From Penium margaritaceum (Eukaryota > Streptophyta > Zygnematophyceae > Desmidiales > Peniaceae): a stretch of DNA of 64,000 nt. A program made the translations under genes and the position numbers. The notes below the pieces were generated by a model. That model ran no database searches, was not told the origin of the DNA, and saw nothing but the letters and a program-made list of their open reading frames with translations. Positions 25,084 through 37,009 of this stretch are shown here, in pieces; the stretch's first letter is position 1, and each line of letters starts with the position of its first letter. The DNA lies in the NCBI GenBank assembly GCA_023375785.1, contig SZWC01004847.1, positions 62,498 through 126,497 of the forward strand, in the 5' to 3' direction.

Positions 25084-25252
25084 ATCTGGCACGACTCTGG
25101 CAGAATTCTGGCACAATTCTGGCACAACTCTGGCACAACTCTAGCACAACTCTGGCACAACTCTGGCACAACTCTGGCACAACTCTGGCACAACTCTGGC
25201 ACAACTCTGGCACAACTCTGGCACAACTCTGGCACAACTCTGGCACAACTCT

Positions 25253-25720
25253 NNNNNNNNNNNNNNNNNNNNNNNNNNNNNNNNNNNNNNNNNNNNNNNN
25301 NNNNNNNNNNNNNNNNNNNNNNNNNNNNNNNNNNNNNNNNNNNNNNNNNNNNNNNNNNNNNNNNNNNNNNNNNNNNNNNNNNNNNNNNNNNNNNNNNNNN
25401 NNNNNNNNNNNNNNNNNNNNNNNNNNNNNNNNNNNNNNNNNNNNNNNNNNNNNNNNNNNNNNNNNNNNNNNNNNNNNNNNNNNNNNNNNNNNNNNNNNNN
25501 NNNNNNNNNNNNNNNNNNNNNNNNNNNNNNNNNNNNNNNNNNNNNNNNNNNNNNNNNNNNNNNNNNNNNNNNNNNNNNNNNNNNNNNNNNNNNNNNNNNN
25601 NNNNNNNNNNNNNNNNNNNNNNNNNNNNNNNNNNNNNNNNNNNNNNNNNNNNNNNNNNNNNNNNNNNNNNNNNNNNNNNNNNNNNNNNNNNNNNNNNNNN
25701 NNNNNNNNNNNNNNNNNNNN
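25253..25720. other. assembly gap (468 N)
   Basis: A run of 468 undetermined bases with near-perfect ACTCTGGCACA repeat on both sides. The true length of array here is unknown. Confidence 0.99.
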
Positions 25721-26599
25721 ACAACTCTGGCACAACTCTGGCACAACTCTGGCACAACTCTGGCACAACTCTGGCACAACTCTGGAAAAACTCTGGCACA
25801 ACTCTGGCACAACTTTGCCACAATGTGGCACAATTCCGGCACATTTCTGGCACAACACTGGCACAACTCTGGAAAAAATATGGCACACCTCTGGCACAAC
25901 TCTGGCACAACTGTGGCACAACTCTCGCACAACTCTGGCACAATTCTGGCATAACTCTGGCACAAATTTGGCACAGCTCTGGCACAACCATGGCACAAAT
26001 CTGGCACAATTCTGGCATATCTCCGGTACAACTCTGGCACAACTCTGGCACAACTCTGACACAACTCTGGCACAACTCTGGCAAAACTCTGGCACAACTC
26101 TGGCACAACTCTGGCACAGCTCTCGCACAACTCTGGCACAACTCTGGCAAAACTCTATCACAACTCTGGAACAAACATGCCACAACCCTGGCACAACTCT
26201 GGCACACCTCTGGCAGAACCCTGGCACAACTTTGGCACATCTCTGGCACAACTCTGAAACAACTCTGGCACAACTATGGCACACCTCTGCCACAACCCTG
26301 GCACAACAACGGCACAACTCCGGCACAACTCTGGCACAACTCTCGCACAACTCTCACACAACTCTCGCACAACTCTGGCACAACTTTGGCACAAATCTGG
26401 CACAACTCTGGCATAACTCTGGCACAACTCGGGCACAACTCTGGAAGAACTATGGTACAACCCTGGCACAACTCTGGTAAAACTCTGGCACAACTCGGGC
26501 ACAACTTTGGCACAAACATGGCACAACTCTGTCACTACCCTGGCACAACTATGGCACAACTCTGGCACAACTCTGGCACAACTCTGGCACAACTCTGGC

Positions 26600-29500
26600 A
26601 CAACTTTGCACAACTGTGGAACTATATTGGCACATCTCTAGCACAACACTTGCACAACTCTGGCACAAATATGGCACAACTCTGGCACAACTCTGTCACA
26701 ACTGTGGCTCAACTCTTGCACAACTCTAGCACAACTCTGGCACACCTCTGGCACACCTTTGCACAACTGTGGAACTATATTGGCACATCTCTAGCACAAC
26801 ACTTGCACAACTCTGGCACAACTCTGGCAGAATTCTGGCAGAGCTCTGGCACAACTCTGGCATAACTCTGGCACTACTCTGGCACTACTCTGGCACAACT
26901 CTGGCACAATTCTGGCACAGCTCTAGCACAACTCTGGCACACCTCTGGCACACCTTTGCACAACTGTGGAACTATATTGGCACATCTCTAGCACAACACT
27001 TGCACAACTCTGGCACAACTCTGGCAGAATTCTGGCAGAGCTCTGGCACAACTCTGGCATAACTCTGGCACTACTCTGGCACTACTCTGGCACAACTCTG
27101 GCACAATTCTGGCACAGCTCTAGCACAACTCTGGCACACCTCTGGCACACCTTTGCACAACTGTGGAACTATATTGGCACATCTCTAGCACAACACTTGC
27201 ACAACTCTGGCACAACTCTGGCAGAATTCTGGCAGAGCTCTGGCACAACTCTGGCATAACTCTGGCACTACTCTGGCACTACTCTGGCACAACTCTGGCA
27301 CAATTCTGGCACAGCTCTAGCACAACTCTGGCACACCTCTGGCACACCTTTGCACAACTGTGGAACTATATTGGCACATCTCTAGCACAACACTTGCACA
27401 ACTCTGGCACAACTCTGGCAGAATTCTGGCAGAGCTCTGGCACAACTCTGGCATAACTCTGGCACTACTCTGGCACTACTCTGGCACAACTCTGGCACAA
27501 TTCTGGCACAGCTCTAGCACAACTCTGGCACACCTCTGGCACACCTTTGCACAACTGTGGAACTATATTGGCACATCTCTAGCACAACACTTGCACAACT
27601 CTGGCACAACTCTGGCAGAATTCTGGCAGAGCTCTGGCACAACTCTGGCATAACTCTGGCACTACTCTGGCACTACTCTGGCACAACTCTGGCACAATTC
27701 TGGCACAGCTCTAGCACAACTCTGGCACACCTCTGGCACACCTTTGCACAACTGTGGAACTATATTGGCACATCTCTAGCACAACACTTGCACAACTCTG
27801 GCACAACTCTGGCAGAATTCTGGCAGAGCTCTGGCACAACTCTGGCATAACTCTGGCACTACTCTGGCACTACTCTGGCACAACTCTGGCACAATTCTGG
27901 CACAGCTCTAGCACAACTCTGGCACACCTCTGGCACACCTTTGCACAACTGTGGAACTATATTGGCACATCTCTAGCACAACACTTGCACAACTCTGGCA
28001 CAACTCTGGCAGAATTCTGGCAGAGCTCTGGCACAACTCTGGCATAACTCTGGCACTACTCTGGCACTACTCTGGCACAACTCTGGCACAATTCTGGCAC
28101 AGCTCTAGCACAACTCTGGCACACCTCTGGCACACCTTTGCACAACTGTGGAACTATATTGGCACATCTCTAGCACAACACTTGCACAACTCTGGCACAA
28201 CTCTGGCAGAATTCTGGCAGAGCTCTGGCACAACTCTGGCATAACTCTGGCACTACTCTGGCACTACTCTGGCACAACTCTGGCACAATTCTGGCACAGC
28301 TCTAGCACAACTCTGGCACACCTCTGGCACACCTTTGCACAACTGTGGAACTATATTGGCACATCTCTAGCACAACACTTGCACAACTCTGGCACAACTC
28401 TGGCAGAATTCTGGCAGAGCTCTGGCACAACTCTGGCATAACTCTGGCACTACTCTGGCACTACTCTGGCACAACTCTGGCACAATTCTGGCACAGCTCT
28501 AGCACAACTCTGGCACACCTCTGGCACACCTTTGCACAACTGTGGAACTATATTGGCACATCTCTAGCACAACACTTGCACAACTCTGGCACAACTCTGG
28601 CAGAATTCTGGCAGAGCTCTGGCACAACTCTGGCATAACTCTGGCACTACTCTGGCACTACTCTGGCACAACTCTGGCACAATTCTGGCACAGCTCTAGC
28701 ACAACTCTGGCACACCTCTGGCACACCTTTGCACAACTGTGGAACTATATTGGCACATCTCTAGCACAACACTTGCACAACTCTGGCACAACTCTGGCAG
28801 AATTCTGGCAGAGCTCTGGCACAACTCTGGCATAACTCTGGCACTACTCTGGCACTACTCTGGCACAACTCTGGCACAATTCTGGCACAGCTCTAGCACA
28901 ACTCTGGCACACCTCTGGCACACCTTTGCACAACTGTGGAACTATATTGGCACATCTCTAGCACAACACTTGCACAACTCTGGCACAACTCTGGCAGAAT
29001 TCTGGCAGAGCTCTGGCACAACTCTGGCATAACTCTGGCACTACTCTGGCACTACTCTGGCACAACTCTGGCACAATTCTGGCACAGCTCTAGCACAACT
29101 CTGGCACACCTCTGGCACACCTTTGCACAACTGTGGAACTATATTGGCACATCTCTAGCACAACACTTGCACAACTCTGGCACAACTCTGGCAGAATTCT
29201 GGCAGAGCTCTGGCACAACTCTGGCATAACTCTGGCACTACTCTGGCACTACTCTGGCACAACTCTGGCACAATTCTGGCACAGCTCTAGCACAACTCTG
29301 GCACACCTCTGGCACACCTTTGCACAACTGTGGAACTATATTGGCACATCTCTAGCACAACACTTGCACAACTCTGGCACAACTCTGGCAGAATTCTGGC
29401 AGAGCTCTGGCACAACTCTGGCATAACTCTGGCACTACTCTGGCACTACTCTGGCACAACTCTGGCACAATTCTGGCACAGCTCTAGCACAACTCTGGCA

Positions 29501-29640
29501 CACCTCTGGCACACCTTTGCACAACTGTGGAACTATATTGGCACATCTCTAGCACAACACTTGCACAACTCTGGCACAACTCTGGCAGAATTCTGGCAGA
29601 GCTCTGGCACAACTCTGGCATAACTCTGGCACAACTCTGG
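26600..29640. repeat. 197-bp higher-order repeat
   Basis: The marker gtggaactatattgg occurs at 26769, 26966 and so on to 29527, which is 14 exact 197-bp steps. A variant copy sits at 26616. The period is 18 units of 11 bp less one base. Copies look identical, and each carries the same chance 97-residue frame (MELYWHISSTTLAQ). Confidence 0.96.
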
Positions 29641-30204
29641 CACAACTCTGGCACAAATCTGACACAACTCTGGCACAACTCTGGCACAACTCTGGCACAA
29701 CTCTAGCACAACTCATGGACAACTCTTGCACAGCCCTGGCACAACTATGCTACAACTCTGGGACAACTCTGGCACAACTCTGGCACATCTCTGGCACAAA
29801 TCTCGCACAACTTTGGCACAACTCTGGCACAACTCTGGCACAACTCTGGCATAACTCTGGTACAACTCTGGCAGAACTCTGGCACAGCTCTGGAACAACT
29901 CAAGCACAACTATGGAAAAACTCTGGCACAACTCGTGCACTACTCTGGCACTTTTCTGGCACATCTCTGGCAAAACACTGGCACAACCCTGGCACAACTC
30001 TTGCACAACTCTGGCACAACTGTGGCACAATTGTGGCACAACTCTGACACAACTCTGGCAAAACTCTGGCACAATTCTGGCAGAATTCTTGAACAACTCT
30101 GGCACAACTCTGGCACAAGTCTAGCACAGCTCTGGCAAAACTCTGGTACAACTCTGGCACAACTCTGGCACAACTCAGGCACAACTCTGGCACAACTCTT
30201 GCAC

Positions 30205-32955
30205 AACTCTGACATAACTCTGGCACAACTCTGGCACAACGCTCGCACATCTCTGGCACAACTCGGGCACAACTCTGGCACAACTCTGACACAACTCTGG
30301 CACGACTCTGGCACGACTCTGGCATGACTCTGGCACAACTCTGGCACAACGCTCGCACATCTCTGGCACAACTCGGGCACAACTCTGGCACAACTCTGAC
30401 ACAACTCTGGCACGACTCTGGCACGACTCTGGCATGACTCTGGCACAACTCTGGCACAACGCTCGCACATCTCTGGCACAACTCGGGCACAACTCTGGCA
30501 CAACTCTGACACAACTCTGGCACGACTCTGGCACGACTCTGGCATGACTCTGGCACAACTCTGGCACAACGCTCGCACATCTCTGGCACAACTCGGGCAC
30601 AACTCTGGCACAACTCTGACACAACTCTGGCACGACTCTGGCACGACTCTGGCATGACTCTGGCACAACTCTGGCACAACGCTCGCACATCTCTGGCACA
30701 ACTCGGGCACAACTCTGGCACAACTCTGACACAACTCTGGCACGACTCTGGCACGACTCTGGCATGACTCTGGCACAACTCTGGCACAACGCTCGCACAT
30801 CTCTGGCACAACTCGGGCACAACTCTGGCACAACTCTGACACAACTCTGGCACGACTCTGGCACGACTCTGGCATGACTCTGGCACAACTCTGGCACAAC
30901 GCTCGCACATCTCTGGCACAACTCGGGCACAACTCTGGCACAACTCTGACACAACTCTGGCACGACTCTGGCACGACTCTGGCATGACTCTGGCACAACT
31001 CTGGCACAACGCTCGCACATCTCTGGCACAACTCGGGCACAACTCTGGCACAACTCTGACACAACTCTGGCACGACTCTGGCACGACTCTGGCATGACTC
31101 TGGCACAACTCTGGCACAACGCTCGCACATCTCTGGCACAACTCGGGCACAACTCTGGCACAACTCTGACACAACTCTGGCACGACTCTGGCACGACTCT
31201 GGCATGACTCTGGCACAACTCTGGCACAACGCTCGCACATCTCTGGCACAACTCGGGCACAACTCTGGCACAACTCTGACACAACTCTGGCACGACTCTG
31301 GCACGACTCTGGCATGACTCTGGCACAACTCTGGCACAACGCTCGCACATCTCTGGCACAACTCGGGCACAACTCTGGCACAACTCTGACACAACTCTGG
31401 CACGACTCTGGCACGACTCTGGCATGACTCTGGCACAACTCTGGCACAACGCTCGCACATCTCTGGCACAACTCGGGCACAACTCTGGCACAACTCTGAC
31501 ACAACTCTGGCACGACTCTGGCACGACTCTGGCATGACTCTGGCACAACTCTGGCACAACGCTCGCACATCTCTGGCACAACTCGGGCACAACTCTGGCA
31601 CAACTCTGACACAACTCTGGCACGACTCTGGCACGACTCTGGCATGACTCTGGCACAACTCTGGCACAACGCTCGCACATCTCTGGCACAACTCGGGCAC
31701 AACTCTGGCACAACTCTGACACAACTCTGGCACGACTCTGGCACGACTCTGGCATGACTCTGGCACAACTCTGGCACAACGCTCGCACATCTCTGGCACA
31801 ACTCGGGCACAACTCTGGCACAACTCTGACACAACTCTGGCACGACTCTGGCACGACTCTGGCATGACTCTGGCACAACTCTGGCACAACGCTCGCACAT
31901 CTCTGGCACAACTCGGGCACAACTCTGGCACAACTCTGACACAACTCTGGCACGACTCTGGCACGACTCTGGCATGACTCTGGCACAACTCTGGCACAAC
32001 GCTCGCACATCTCTGGCACAACTCGGGCACAACTCTGGCACAACTCTGACACAACTCTGGCACGACTCTGGCACGACTCTGGCATGACTCTGGCACAACT
32101 CTGGCACAACGCTCGCACATCTCTGGCACAACTCGGGCACAACTCTGGCACAACTCTGACACAACTCTGGCACGACTCTGGCACGACTCTGGCATGACTC
32201 TGGCACAACTCTGGCACAACGCTCGCACATCTCTGGCACAACTCGGGCACAACTCTGGCACAACTCTGACACAACTCTGGCACGACTCTGGCACGACTCT
32301 GGCATGACTCTGGCACAACTCTGGCACAACGCTCGCACATCTCTGGCACAACTCGGGCACAACTCTGGCACAACTCTGACACAACTCTGGCACGACTCTG
32401 GCACGACTCTGGCATGACTCTGGCACAACTCTGGCACAACGCTCGCACATCTCTGGCACAACTCGGGCACAACTCTGGCACAACTCTGACACAACTCTGG
32501 CACGACTCTGGCACGACTCTGGCATGACTCTGGCACAACTCTGGCACAACGCTCGCACATCTCTGGCACAACTCGGGCACAACTCTGGCACAACTCTGAC
32601 ACAACTCTGGCACGACTCTGGCACGACTCTGGCATGACTCTGGCACAACTCTGGCACAACGCTCGCACATCTCTGGCACAACTCGGGCACAACTCTGGCA
32701 CAACTCTGACACAACTCTGGCACGACTCTGGCACGACTCTGGCATGACTCTGGCACAACTCTGGCACAACGCTCGCACATCTCTGGCACAACTCGGGCAC
32801 AACTCTGGCACAACTCTGACACAACTCTGGCACGACTCTGGCACGACTCTGGCATGACTCTGGCACAACTCTGGCACAACGCTCGCACATCTCTGGCACA
32901 ACTCGGGCACAACTCTGGCACAACTCTGACACAACTCTGGCACGACTCTGGCACA
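30205..32955. repeat. 110-bp higher-order repeat (10 x 11 bp)
   Basis: The marker gctcgcacat occurs at 30241, 30351 and so on to 32881, which is 24 exact 110-bp steps (25 copies). Copies look identical. Since 110 is not a multiple of three and no minus-strand stop occurs in any phase, all three minus frames remain open across the block. Confidence 0.97.
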
Positions 32956-33774
32956 ACTCTGGCACAACTCTGGCACAACTATGGCACAACTCTGGAACAA
33001 CTCTGGTACAACTCTGGCACAACTCTGGCACAACACTGGCACAACTAGAGCAGAAATCTGGCACAACACTGGCACAACTCTGGCACTACTCTGGCCCAAC
33101 TCTGGCACAACTCTGGCACAACTCTGCCATAACTCTAGCACAACTCTCGCATAACTCTGGCACAACTCTGGCACAACTCTGGCACAACTCTGGTACAACT
33201 CTGGCACAACTTTAGCAAAACTCTGGCACAACTCTGGCACAACTCTAGCAAAACTCTGGCACAACTCTGTTACAACTCTGGGACAACTCTGGCACAACTC
33301 TGGCACAGCTCTGGCAATGTTGCCATAACTTTGGGACAATTCCGGCACATCCCTGGCACAACACTGGCACAACTCTGGCACAAATGTGGCACATTCAGGC
33401 AAAGCTGTGACACAACTGTGGCACAACTCTCACACAACTCTGGCACAATTCTGGCAGAACTCTGGCACAACTCTGGCACAACTCTGGCACCATTCTGGCA
33501 CAGCTCTGGCACAACACTGTCACAACTCTGGCAAACCTCTGGCACAACTCTAGCACAACTCTGGCACAACCCTGGCAGAACTCTGACACAACTTTAGCAC
33601 AAATCTGCACAACTCTGGCACAACTCTCTCACAACTCTGGCACAACTCTCGCACAACTCTGGCACAACCCTGGCAGAACTCTGGCACAACTGTTGCACAA
33701 CTCTGGAACAAATATGGCACAACTCTGGCACAACTCTGGCCCAACTCTGGCACAACTCTGGCACAATTCTGGCA

Positions 33775-34215
33775 CAGCTCTGGCACAACTCTGGCACATC
33801 TCTGGCACAACTCTGGCACAACTCTCGCACAACTCTCGCACAACTCTGGCACAGCTCTGGCACAACTCTGGCACATCTCTGGCACAACTCTGGCACAACT
33901 CTCGCACAACTCTCGCACAACTCTGGCACAGCTCTGGCACAACTCTGGCACATCTCTGGCACAACTCTGGCACAACTCTCGCACAACTCTCGCACAACTC
34001 TGGCACAGCTCTGGCACAACTCTGGCACATCTCTGGCACAACTCTGGCACAACTCTCGCACAACTCTCGCACAACTCTGGCACAGCTCTGGCACAACTCT
34101 GGCACATCTCTGGCACAACTCTGGCACAACTCTCGCACAACTCTCGCACAACTCTGGCACAGCTCTGGCACAACTCTGGCACATCTCTGGCACAACTCTG
34201 GCACAACTCTCGCAC
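33775..34215. repeat. 77-bp higher-order repeat (7 x 11 bp)
   Basis: The marker acatctctgg recurs at 33796, 33873, 33950, 34027, 34104 and 34181, an exact 77-bp period with six near-identical copies. Confidence 0.95.
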
Positions 34216-34598
34216 AACTCTGGCACAGCTCTGGCACAAATTGAGCACATATCTAGCACAACTCAGGGACAAATTTGGCACTACTCTGGCACAACTGTGG
34301 CACAAATGTGGCACAACTCTTGCACAACTCTGGCACAAATCTAGCAAAACTCTGGCACAACTCTGGCACAACTCTGGTACAATTCTGGCACAGCTCTGGC
34401 ACAACTCTTGCACATCTCTGGCACAACTCTGGCACAACTCCAAGACAACTCTGGCACAACTCTGGCACAACTCTGGCACAACTCTGGCACAACTTTGGCA
34501 CAACTCTGGCACAACTCTGGCACAACGCTGACATAACTCTGGGACAACTCTGGCACAAATATTGCACAGCTCTGGCACAACTCTGGCACACCTCAGGC

Positions 34599-35165
34599 AC
34601 TGACTATGACCAAAGAAATCCACTATGTGTGGTCAACATTGACAACTCATAACACAAGTCACAAATGGTCAGAGGGAGAGACAATGGTTTGGGAACCCTA
34701 TGGATCAACTAGAAAAGACAAAGAACTTCAATACGCAGTGGCATGGTGTGGCTACTATGCACACCGAACAACCAAACTAGGCATATGTCACTGACCATGA
34801 CCAAAGAATTTCAGTATGGGTGGTCAACGTTCACAACCCATAACACGAGTCACGGATGGTAAGAGGGGGAAACAATGGTTTTGGAATATTAGTTTTCAAC
34901 TAGCAAGTACAGCCACCTTCAATAAGTAGTAGCACAATGTGGCTACCATGCAGAATAACCGACCAAAGTAGGTATATGTTCTGCCTTTCACCAAAGAAAT
35001 CCCATGTGTGTGGTCAACGTTGACAACTTATAATACAAGTCACAAATGGTCAGAGGGGGAAACAATGGCTTGGGAACACAAGGTATCAACCAACAAGCAC
35101 AAGGACCTTGAATAGGTAGTGGCACGGTGTGGCTACCATGTACAATGACCAACCAAAGTAGGCAT
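34599..35165. repeat. 190-bp satellite, first segment (about 3 monomers)
   Basis: Monomers of about 190 bp begin here, recognised by the ordered motifs cactgaccatgaccaaag, tgtggtcaacgttgacaac, cacaaatggtcagaggg, aacaatggtttggga, tatcaactagcaag and agtggcacggtgtggctac. The segment ends at the Copia target site ggcat (35161-35165). Confidence 0.95.
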
Positions 35166-35501
35166 TGTTGGCCTGAGGGTGAGTGTGCACCCTGGAGGGT
35201 CCCTAGCAGTGGCAGTTTCACACCACCAACTGTTTTTGGAGAGACTGAAACTGTGGAGGCAACTGGTTCCAAGGATGGCAAAATCTGGTCAGAGAGTGAG
35301 GCAATAGTTTTGGCCTCAATTGGATGGGAATTAACACTTGATCAAGGCTCACAAGCAGTGGCATTTTTGGCCAGTGATCTAAGCTTTCGAGAACACCAAA
35401 GTATGCCAGATTTTGAGCTTCCTAGCAGATTCTATGGCTTCTAGAGTGCTCCTTGGTAGGCTGTCCTTTTCCCACCTAGGAAGGCATCCCTTCCCTCCTC
35501 T

Positions 35502-35653
35502 AGAAGCTTCTGCCCCTTCCTAGATTCCTCAGCTTGCTTCTAGTAGGAGGGAAGGTGTCCAGAAGACCAAGACACCTCTAGATGCCTTGTAGGACAAGTC
35601 ACCCCTTCTAGAAGGTGTGCCACCTTCCTGGACCCTCACCTGGCCTTCTAGAA
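35502..35653 (-). promoter_or_regulatory. heat-shock-element-like cluster in the Copia LTR
   Basis: Three perfect head-to-head or tail-to-tail nGAAn pairs: GAAGCTTC at 35503-35510, TTCTAGAA at 35606-35613 and TTCTAGAA at 35646-35653. Heat-shock factors bind alternating GAA/TTC modules, and the heat-activated Copia element ONSEN of Arabidopsis carries such elements in its LTR. Each site here is a two-module site; canonical strong sites have three or more modules. Function is inferred. Confidence 0.5.
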
Positions 35654-35736
35654 ACTTAAAGAGGAACTCTAGAGGTTGAGCTAACTTCCTGGCATCTATT
35701 TTCCACCTCCCTTGAGGCAGGACAGAAATTCATCTT

Positions 35737-35800
35737 GTGGGACTTGAACCCGGGCCCCTACCTCTATAGGTGAACACCATTAACCACTAAGCCACTAAGG
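35737..35800 (-). promoter_or_regulatory. tRNA-like Pol III promoter segment in the 3' LTR
   Basis: On the minus strand an A-box-like TGGCTTAGTGG (plus 35784-35794) is followed after 33 bp by a perfect B-box GGTTCAAGTCC (plus 35740-35750). This is the layout of an internal RNA polymerase III promoter as found in tRNAs and tRNA-derived SINEs. A full tRNA cloverleaf is not evident, so it is a promoter-like or SINE-head-like segment and not a tRNA gene. Confidence 0.6.
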
Positions 35801-35863
35801 CTTGTCTTTTTGGTGTTCCTTTTTGGAGTCACTCCTGCCATGGTGAGGAGCATCATTCCAACG

Positions 35864-35874
35864 ATCTCCCCCTT
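35864..35874 (-). other. polypurine tract of the Copia element
   Basis: AAGGGGGAGAT on the minus strand directly abuts the 3' LTR. This form is typical of plant Copia elements. Confidence 0.85.
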
Positions 35875-35969
35875 GCGCATCACCCATGGCAGTCGTCCAT
35901 GCTCAACCTATAACTGAGGAGACTTTCTCCTCATGGGAGGCGAGCTTACATTTTATTGCTCCCTCCCGC

Positions 35970-36983
35970 TCAGCCCCATCCTTCTTGTGCAGTGCCTCCT
36001 TGAGGCTCCTCTTGCGCAAACCCAGTCCAAATGCCCTTGTCGGCATCATATCGTTTTGTCCTTCTTCGCACACGGCTGCTCGTGCGGGGCTCTTGAGGTG
36101 GTTGTTGTTGTTGCTGTCCCCTTTCGGCACCATCCTCTCCAAGCGCCTGCTCCCCCTCTCTTGGAGACCTTGGAGACATCTGTCGACTCCCCACCTCCAC
36201 GTCCATCTCCGGTGCTTCGGATTCCTTATCCGAACTGGCCGGAACAAATTGTTCCATTCGCCCATCCCTCAGGCGATCCTCTCCGGTTGGTGGTGATGCA
36301 AGGACTTCACCCTCATTCATGTCCTCCGGCGTCTCCCCCTCAAGGAGTAGCATCCACTCCGCCCTCTTGGAGAGACCTGCCTCCTTGTTTGTCCAACGGC
36401 TTTTCTCCTCGAATGTAACGTCGCGACTCCACACAATGTGCTGCCTCCTTGGGTCAAAGAGCCAATACGCCTTGCTTCCGCTCTCATATCCAAGGAATAT
36501 ACACCGGCGGGTACGCAGGTCCAACTTGCTCCGTCCCTCACGTGCCTGCACCATTGCATGTGCAACACAACCAAACGTGCGGAGGTGACCCACTGCCGGC
36601 TTCCTCCCGCTCCACACTTCTTGTGGCATTTTCCACGCATTGCTCTCCTTGTCCTTCAGCGGCTTGGTCGGCATGAGATTCATGATGTACGCTGCTGTCC
36701 TTGCCGCCTCCGTCCAATACCGTTGTGTAAGGCCGGCGTCGCTCAACATGGATCGCACCATATTAAGGATTGTGCGATTCGCTCTCTCTGCGATGCCATT
36801 CTGTTGTGGGGAGTATGGAGTTGTTTTCTGCCACTCAATCCCCTTGCTCTTCATCCACCCAAGGCACCCCGCATATTCACCACCGTTGTCACTCCGGAAC
36901 GCCTTCACCTTCAACTCTGTTTGCCGCTCCACATCAGCCACAAACTCTTGCATGCACGCAAGGACCTCACTCTTCCGCTTCAT
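35970..36983 (-). pseudogene. Copia integrase part
   Basis: An open frame carrying the second half of a Copia integrase. It shows FRSDNGGEY (catalytic Asp near 36893) and, about 35 residues on, YSPQQNGIAERANRTI with the catalytic Glu. Next comes YWTEAARTAAYIMN, then FGCVAHAMV and FLGYESGSKAYWLFDP, features of the integrase C-terminal region. An RVRRRTKRYD tail follows, of the kind that normally precedes reverse transcriptase. It belongs to the fossil element described above. Confidence 0.9.
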
Positions 36984-37009
36984 TGGGTAGAGGTAGAGTT
37001 TCCGGNCCG

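Larger units (their letters stand above)
25084..34598. repeat. 11-bp minisatellite array (ACTCTGGCACA), right part
   Basis: The same 11-bp array as to the left of element B. It contains an assembly gap and three homogenised blocks with periods 197, 110 and 77 bp. It gives way at about 34598 to the 190-bp satellite through the sequence caggcactgac, which is compatible with both repeats. Minus-strand frames of more than 1000 residues between 29900 and 33430 are composition artefacts, present in all three minus frames. Confidence 0.97.
35166..35863 (-). repeat. 3' LTR of the Copia element
   Basis: The left copy, 3' in the element's orientation. About 17-18 substitutions and one small length difference separate it from the right LTR. 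It contains the tRNA-like segment and the TTCnnGAA palindromes described separately. Confidence 0.95.

Noticed and set aside
29900-33426. Minus-strand frames of 1012-1083 residues (CQSCARVVPE type)
   Set aside because: All three minus frames are open because the 11-bp repeat has no minus-strand stop. The peptides are the repeat read in each phase, not a cysteine-rich protein.
1-34598. CRISPR array
   Set aside because: Repeats are directly adjacent with no unique spacers of constant length and no cas genes; the window looks nuclear eukaryotic.
35127-35444. A 105-residue frame at the left Copia boundary
   Set aside because: It runs from satellite into the LTR across the insertion border, so it cannot be an old gene.
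35737-35800. A functional tRNA gene in the Copia LTR
   Set aside because: Only the A-box and B-box are convincing. An acceptor stem and a full cloverleaf are not evident, so it is kept as a promoter-like segment.
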